The position numbers and the translations under genes are program-made. A stretch of DNA of 36,487 bases from Streptomyces sp. XM83C (lineage in GTDB: Bacteria > Actinomycetota > Actinomycetes > Streptomycetales > Streptomycetaceae), in the NCBI RefSeq assembly GCF_023072675.1, contig NZ_JALLGL010000028.1, forward strand, positions 1 to 36,487, in the 5' to 3' direction. Under the pieces are notes generated by a model that saw only the letters and a list, made by a program, of their open reading frames with translations, had not been told where the DNA came from and did not search any database. This document shows positions 32,728 through 36,487 of the stretch, piece by piece; within the stretch, counting starts at the first letter, position 1; the number at the start of each line of letters is the position of its first letter.

Positions 32728-33346
32728 GCCGACCGGCGGCCGACCGCCCTTCGACGCCGTGCTGTGCGACGTCGACAACGTGATCCGCCACTACGACAAC
32801 TCCGGCCTGCTCGCCCTGGAGCGCACCGCCGGTCTGGCCGAGGGCACCACCATGAAGGTCGCCTTCGCCCCGCACGTCGACCTGCCCGTCCTGCTCGGTC
32901 AGGTCACCCCGCAGGAATGGGTGGCGTCCATCGCCGAGGGCCTGGCCGGGCTGGTCCCCGACGACACCGCCTGGGAGCTGGGCTCCACCCTGCTGGAGCT
33001 GCCGTTCCGCGCCGACGAGGAGGTCGTCGCCCTGCTGCGGCGGGCCCGGGTGCGTGTGCCGCTGGTCCTCGTCACCAACGCCACACTCACCCTGGAGGAC
33101 GACCTCGCCGGACTCGGCCTCGCCGACCTCGCCGACCATGTCGTCAGCAGCGCCCGCGTCGGCATCGCCAAACCCGACCCGCGCATCTACCGGCTGGCGG
33201 CGTCCCGTGCCGGCGTACGGCCGGAGCGGTGCCTGTTCGTCGACGACACCGAGGAGAACGTGGCCGCCGCCGAGGCCCTCGGCATGACCGGCGTCCGCTT
33301 CCGCACCGCGGCCGATCTGGAGACCGCGCTGGCGCCGCTGCTCTGA
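32720..33346 (+). CDS. HAD-superfamily hydrolase
   Basis: 208 residues. HAD motif I D17/D19 (VLCDVDNVI), motif II VTNAT, motif III Lys in GIAKPDPRIYRL and motif IV FVDDTEENVAAA; a small helical cap lies between I and II. These enzymes usually remove phosphate from small molecules. The GTG start at 32720 lies within the end of the LCP gene (8-base overlap), with GGTGAAGG partly serving as ribosome site, so translation is coupled to LCP. A link to cell-wall phosphate is conceivable but unproven. The substrate is unknown. Confidence 0.9.
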   Translation: MTEPTGGRPPFDAVLCDVDNVIRHYDNSGLLALERTAGLAEGTTMKVAFAPHVDLPVLLGQVTPQEWVASIAEGLAGLVPDDTAWELGSTLLELPFRADEEVVALLRRARVRVPLVLVTNATLTLEDDLAGLGLADLADHVVSSARVGIAKPDPRIYRLAASRAGVRPERCLFVDDTEENVAAAEALGMTGVRFRTAADLETALAPLL

Positions 33347-33409
33347 CGGGACGGTACGGCGGGGCCGGAGCCGGGGTGCCGGCCACGGCCCGCCGCAGTG
33401 CCCCGTACC

Positions 33410-34234
33410 TCAGGCTGTTCCGTGCGCCAGGATCGCCACGTGCGGCAGCCGCAGCAGACCGTCCTCCGCCGTGAGACCGGCGGCCAGGCGGTCGTACTCG
33501 CGGCGGATCCGGGCGACGGTCTGCGGGGTCTGCGCGGTGACGACCCGTCCGATCGTGGCGATCCCGCCGGCCGCGCCGCTCCACCACGCGTCCGGCGTCG
33601 CCCTGTGATCCCACTCCAGTTCCTCGGCCCGCACCCCGCCGAACCCGGCCTCCGCCAGCAGCGCGGCCACCCCCTCCGGGGTGCGTGTGAAGTCCTCCGC
33701 CGGGTCCAGACGCGGCAGATCCGCGGGCGGCACCGCCCCCGCAGCCTGCACCGCCCGGCCCAGCAGCTCCTGCCCGGCACCCCGCCGGGCACTCCACAGG
33801 GTCACCGCCAGCCGCCCGCCCGGCCGCAGCACCCGCCGCAGCTCGGCGAGCGCGGCCCGCGGCCGGCCCACATGGTTGAGCGCGAAGTTCGCCACGACCG
33901 CGTCGAACTCACCGTCCCCGTACCGCAGCTCCGGGAGGACCGCGACCTCGGCGGCCACGCCCCGGCCGCGTGCCGTGACCACCATGTCCGGCTCGGCGTC
34001 CACCGCGACCGCCTCCGCGCCCCGCTCCAGGGCCGCAAGGGCCGCCGTGCCCGTCCCCGTGCCGACGTCGAGCACGCACGTCCCGGACGTCACCCCGGCC
34101 GCGTCGAGCAGCGCCGGCACCGTGTGCGCGCACAGCCGCCCGAAGCTCCCGGCGTACGCCTCGGCCCGCCCTCGCCACATCTCGCGCTCGGCCGCGTCGA
34201 ACGCCTCCGTCATGTCGATCATGCGGGTCAGCAT
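33410..34234 (-). CDS. SAM-dependent class I methyltransferase
   Basis: 274 residues. Motif I is CVLDVGTGTGTAALAALERG, followed by VAVDAEPDMV, FDAVVANFALNHVGRPRAAL and ELRRVLRPGGRLAVTLWSA; the C-terminal third is a variable helical region. Resembles ubiquinone/menaquinone-type and small-molecule methyltransferases; the substrate cannot be read. The start is uncertain: ATGs at 34234, 34222 and 34213 all lack a ribosome site, and 34213 (MTEAFDAAEREMW) gives the most typical N terminus. A bulged hairpin around 33355-33400 separates it from the convergent HAD gene. Confidence 0.88.
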   Translation of the reverse strand: MLTRMIDMTEAFDAAEREMWRGRAEAYAGSFGRLCAHTVPALLDAAGVTSGTCVLDVGTGTGTAALAALERGAEAVAVDAEPDMVVTARGRGVAAEVAVLPELRYGDGEFDAVVANFALNHVGRPRAALAELRRVLRPGGRLAVTLWSARRGAGQELLGRAVQAAGAVPPADLPRLDPAEDFTRTPEGVAALLAEAGFGGVRAEELEWDHRATPDAWWSGAAGGIATIGRVVTAQTPQTVARIRREYDRLAAGLTAEDGLLRLPHVAILAHGTA

Positions 34235-34261
34235 GCCGGTGCCGGCGTTAGCCCACGATCA

Positions 34262-34283
34262 AGGGCACCCCGAAGGGTGCCCT
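34262..34283 (-). terminator. Terminator after the copper-storage-like gene
   Basis: AGGGCACCC (34262-34270) and GGGTGCCCT (34275-34283) pair perfectly over 9 bp with a CGAA loop, 25 bases past the stop of the cysteine-rich gene on the minus strand and 28 bases before the methyltransferase start. Confidence 0.75.
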
Positions 34284-34307
34284 CGACCGGCCGGACGTCC
34301 CGGTCCG

Positions 34308-34673
34308 TCACATCGTGGCGCCCGCCATCGAGCGGCACATCTCGGCGCAGCGACGACACGCCTCGGCGCAGCGCATCATCTGCGCGTCGTCCGGCATGGA
34401 CATACACGCCTCCGCGCACATGTCGCAGGCCTTGGCGCACATCGCGCACATCTCGGTGTGCAGCGGCGAGCGCCGCATCATCATGTCGGCGCACATGCGG
34501 GTCATCTCGGAGCAGTCGATCAGCGCCCGCATGATCTGCATCTGGGCCTGGCCGCCCATCTGCATGCAGGAGCTCATGGTCTCCTCGCACATGGTGTGGC
34601 AGGACATGCAGGCCTCGACGCAGTCCTGCATCTCCTTGCTCATCGCGGCCGTGCCCGGCTGGTTCATGGTCAT
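34308..34673 (-). CDS. Four-helix-bundle copper-storage-like protein (Csp3/DUF326 type)
   Basis: 121 residues with 16 cysteines and about 25 methionines. Cysteines are spaced C-x3-C, C-x2-C or C-x6-C along helices (18, 22, 25, 29, 36, 54, 61, 76, 79, 83, 86, 90, 102, 106, 109, 113), the pattern of Csp proteins, which line a four-helix bundle with thiols and store many Cu(I) ions. No signal peptide, so it would be the cytosolic Csp3 type. The start is ATG 34673, with AGGAGGAG about five bases upstream; a second ATG two codons later is less likely. It is a single-gene unit with its own terminator at 34262-34283. No copper regulator or pump is adjacent. Confidence 0.92.
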   Translation of the reverse strand: MTMNQPGTAAMSKEMQDCVEACMSCHTMCEETMSSCMQMGGQAQMQIMRALIDCSEMTRMCADMMMRRSPLHTEMCAMCAKACDMCAEACMSMPDDAQMMRCAEACRRCAEMCRSMAGATM

Positions 34674-34951
34674 GGCTCCTCCTGGGGCCGCGGGGGCCCG
34701 GGGCGGGCCCCGTGCCCTTCCCGTCCTACGCCTTGCGGCCCGTGAACGCCATCCGGCGGAACCGTTTCGTCCGCGGCTCGCTGCGTGCCGTGGCGCCCCG
34801 GTCACGGTCGTCGTCGCCGATCCGGGCATCGCCGGGGCCGGGGGAGGCCGTGGAGACGGCCTGGGAGGCGTCGCGGGGGCCGTCCAGAGGCCGTTCAGGG
34901 GGCCGCGGCTCGCCGGTGAGCCCCTCACGGCCCGGCCGTGCCGGACGCGGC
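34674..34951. other. Intergenic region upstream of the copper-storage-like gene
   Basis: 278 bp between two minus-strand genes, with no start- and ribosome-site-preceded ORF of recognisable type. A GGCTC/GAGCC hairpin at 34907-34922 is a weak terminator candidate for the LCP gene. I found no obvious copper-regulator (CsoR-type) palindrome. Confidence 0.4.
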
Positions 34952-36487
34952 CTACGACGGGCAGGCGACCTCGTTGCCCCGGACGACCGGTGCGGCGGCG
35001 CGGGCGGGTTCCTCGGCGCGTACCGTGCGGACGTTGCGGAAGTCCCCGCCGACGATCACCTTCAGCACCGGCCCCTGCCCCTTGACGGCGCGCAGTTCGC
35101 TGCCGGGCAGCGCGGCGGCGAGGGAGCGGGCCGAGCGGTCCCAGCGGGGGTCGTAGGAGACGACCGTACGGCGCACGTCGTGCCGGGCCGCGTTGACGGG
35201 GACGCCGGTGGTGCGGAAGCCGGTGGCGCGAAGGGCGGTGTCGACGCGTTTGCCGAGGCCCGCCGTCGTGGTGCCGTTCTCCACCTGGACGCGGACCTGT
35301 TGCGGGTCGACCTCGACGCGGGTGGGGGGCGTGCTGCTGCCGCCCGTGCGGTGCGCGGCGGCGAGCGGGCGGTCCTCCCGCAGCCGCTCGAACAGGGCCT
35401 CTGCCCGGGCCGGGTCCCACTTCACCGTGGAGCCGATGCCTTTGACGGCGTAGGCCACCTGCCCGATCGGGACGGTGGTGAACTCCGAGGAGGACGGCGA
35501 GAAGTTGCGCATCGCCCGGCCCAGGTCGAGCAGTTCGCCGGTGCCGAACCCCTTGTCCGCGCGGACCGAGCCGAGCACCGCGCGGGTCACGTCACGGAAC
35601 TTCAGCGGGTTGAACAGCACCCCGGAGGAGGTGGCCCGGTCCACCAGCGCGGCCAGGAACCGCTGTTGGCGTTTCATCCGGCCCAGGTCGGCGGCGCCGT
35701 CGACATGGCGGGCGCGGACGTACTGCAACGCCTGCCCGCCGGTCAGGGTGTGCGTGCCGGGCGCCAGGTCGAGGCCGGTGTAGGAGTCCTTCAGCGGCTG
35801 TGCGGTGCAGATCTTGACGCCGCCCAGCTCGTCGACGGTTTTCATGAAGCTGACGAAGTCGACCTCCAGATAGTGGTCGATCTTCACACGGGTCATCTGC
35901 TCGACCGTGCGGACCGTCAGCTGCGGGCCGCCCTCCGCGTACGCCGCGTTGAGTTTCAGAGGGTGGGCGTGGTGCCGTTTCCCGGTGACCGCGTCGGTGT
36001 GCGCCGGGGTCACGGCGTACGAGTCGCGCGGCAGGCTGACCACGCTGGCCCGCTCCCGGTCCTCCGAGATGTGCACGATCATGATCGTGTCGGTGCAGTG
36101 GCAGGGGGCTCCGCCCAGCCGGTAGCGCCGCCGCTCGGCCTCCGTGATCCGGTCGCGGCCGTCGGTGCCGACGAGGAGGATGTTCATGCCGTGCCCGGCA
36201 CGCGGCCGGTTCTTCATGTCCTTGAACGGGTCGACGCGGCCGAGGTCCGCGTCCAGGCTGCTCAGCACCGAGTGTCCGATCCCGGCGGACGCCAGGACCA
36301 CCACGGACAGGCCGGTCGCCACCCGCAGCGCCCAGCGGGGCTTCCGGCGCCGCACGGGCGGCCGGGACGGGCGGGACGGGCGCGAAGCGCGGGACGTGCC
36401 GCCCGGGCCGGGGGTGCGGAGGGTGCCGGGGGTGCCGCCCGGCGGCTGTGGACGGCCGGTCGGCCGAGGCGGGCGCCCGGCCTGCTG
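34952..36487 (-). CDS. LCP-family protein with C-terminal LytR_C domain, 5' end outside window
   Basis: At least 511 codons are present and the frame is open to the right edge. The N-terminal part (36487 to about 36356) is a Pro/Gly/Arg-rich cytoplasmic tail, as in the other LCP protein; the GTG at 36355 lacks a ribosome site, so the true start is probably beyond the window. A membrane helix (VATGLSVVVLASAGIGHSVL) is followed by the LCP domain with LLVGTDGRDR, CTDTIMIVHIS and SLPRDSYAV. The C-terminal 110 residues form a LytR_C domain (VRVQVENGTTTAGLGKRV, LKVIVGGDFRNVRTV). An extracellular Cys-His-Cys (PCHC) and another Cys (GGVKICTAQP) might form a disulfide. Glycopolymer attachment to peptidoglycan is the family role. 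Confidence 0.9.
   Translation of the reverse strand, partial: QQAGRPPRPTGRPQPPGGTPGTLRTPGPGGTSRASRPSRPSRPPVRRRKPRWALRVATGLSVVVLASAGIGHSVLSSLDADLGRVDPFKDMKNRPRAGHGMNILLVGTDGRDRITEAERRRYRLGGAPCHCTDTIMIVHISEDRERASVVSLPRDSYAVTPAHTDAVTGKRHHAHPLKLNAAYAEGGPQLTVRTVEQMTRVKIDHYLEVDFVSFMKTVDELGGVKICTAQPLKDSYTGLDLAPGTHTLTGGQALQYVRARHVDGAADLGRMKRQQRFLAALVDRATSSGVLFNPLKFRDVTRAVLGSVRADKGFGTGELLDLGRAMRNFSPSSSEFTTVPIGQVAYAVKGIGSTVKWDPARAEALFERLREDRPLAAAHRTGGSSTPPTRVEVDPQQVRVQVENGTTTAGLGKRVDTALRATGFRTTGVPVNAARHDVRRTVVSYDPRWDRSARSLAAALPGSELRAVKGQGPVLKVIVGGDFRNVRTVRAEEPARAAAPVVRGNEVACPS

Noticed and set aside
34308..35420. Long minus-strand frame upstream of the copper-storage-like gene
   Set aside because: It overlaps the LCP gene in another frame and has no domain. 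The ribosome site and Met at 34673 define the real start.

Overview
The window is a high-GC actinobacterial chromosome segment, almost certainly Streptomyces. The signs are strong third-position G/C bias, GTG/TTG starts, GGAGG-type ribosome sites, a SigB-family sigma factor with partner-switching proteins, LCP wall-transfer proteins and many roadblock/LC7 proteins. I see no IS element, phage gene, tRNA, rRNA or CRISPR array. It reads as conserved core chromosome with some accessory operons.

Layout, left to right. (1) 54-2316: a small membrane protein divergent from an RpiR/SIS-type regulator, then another membrane protein. (2) 2611-4941 (minus): a four-gene operon with three roadblock-like proteins and one PATAN/winged-helix-like protein, but no GTPase or kinase. 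(3) 5119-6618 (minus): a fold-III PLP decarboxylase of unknown substrate, divergent from hutU. (4) 6829-12243 (plus): a histidine-utilisation operon, hutU, an M20 amidohydrolase, hutF and hutI; the first three are joined by 4-base stop/start overlaps. (5) 12366-15497: a Tat-exported LamG/NlpC-P60-like protein, convergent with a membrane protein that joins a sigma-like/zinc-finger interior to an extracellular ricin-type lectin. (6) 15745-18055: a SigB-family sigma factor (SigI-like) divergent from a STAS anti-anti-sigma factor and an HATPase anti-sigma factor. (7) 18378-23045: a POT peptide transporter divergent from an OmpR-type two-component system, then a GtrA-like membrane protein. (8) 23256-26118: purK, purE and an M19 dipeptidase. 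(9) 26176-27685: two tandem VOC proteins divergent from a CGNR-type regulator across a dense GGTAAC/GTTACC array. (10) 27783-31324: UDP-glucose dehydrogenase, acyl-CoA dehydrogenase, acyl-CoA thioesterase. (11) 31444-36487: an LCP protein overlapping a HAD hydrolase, a methyltransferase, a cysteine-rich copper-storage-like protein and a second LCP protein that runs off the right edge.

The most interesting signal is regulatory. The hutU promoter carries an inverted repeat TCTATTCA-N13-TGAATAGA across its -10 box, and a matching TGAATAGA with a 7/8 upstream half-site at nearly the same spacing lies in front of the RpiR-type regulator about 6 kb away. With the regulator's atypical SIS loop, this suggests an unrecognised hut repressor in Streptomyces. 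The hut operon has no recognisable HutG; the embedded M20 enzyme is the natural candidate for N-formylglutamate deformylation.

Several convergent gene ends carry conspicuous structures: 29-bp, 9-bp and 37-bp tandem repeats, and perfect hairpins with arms of up to 31 bp.
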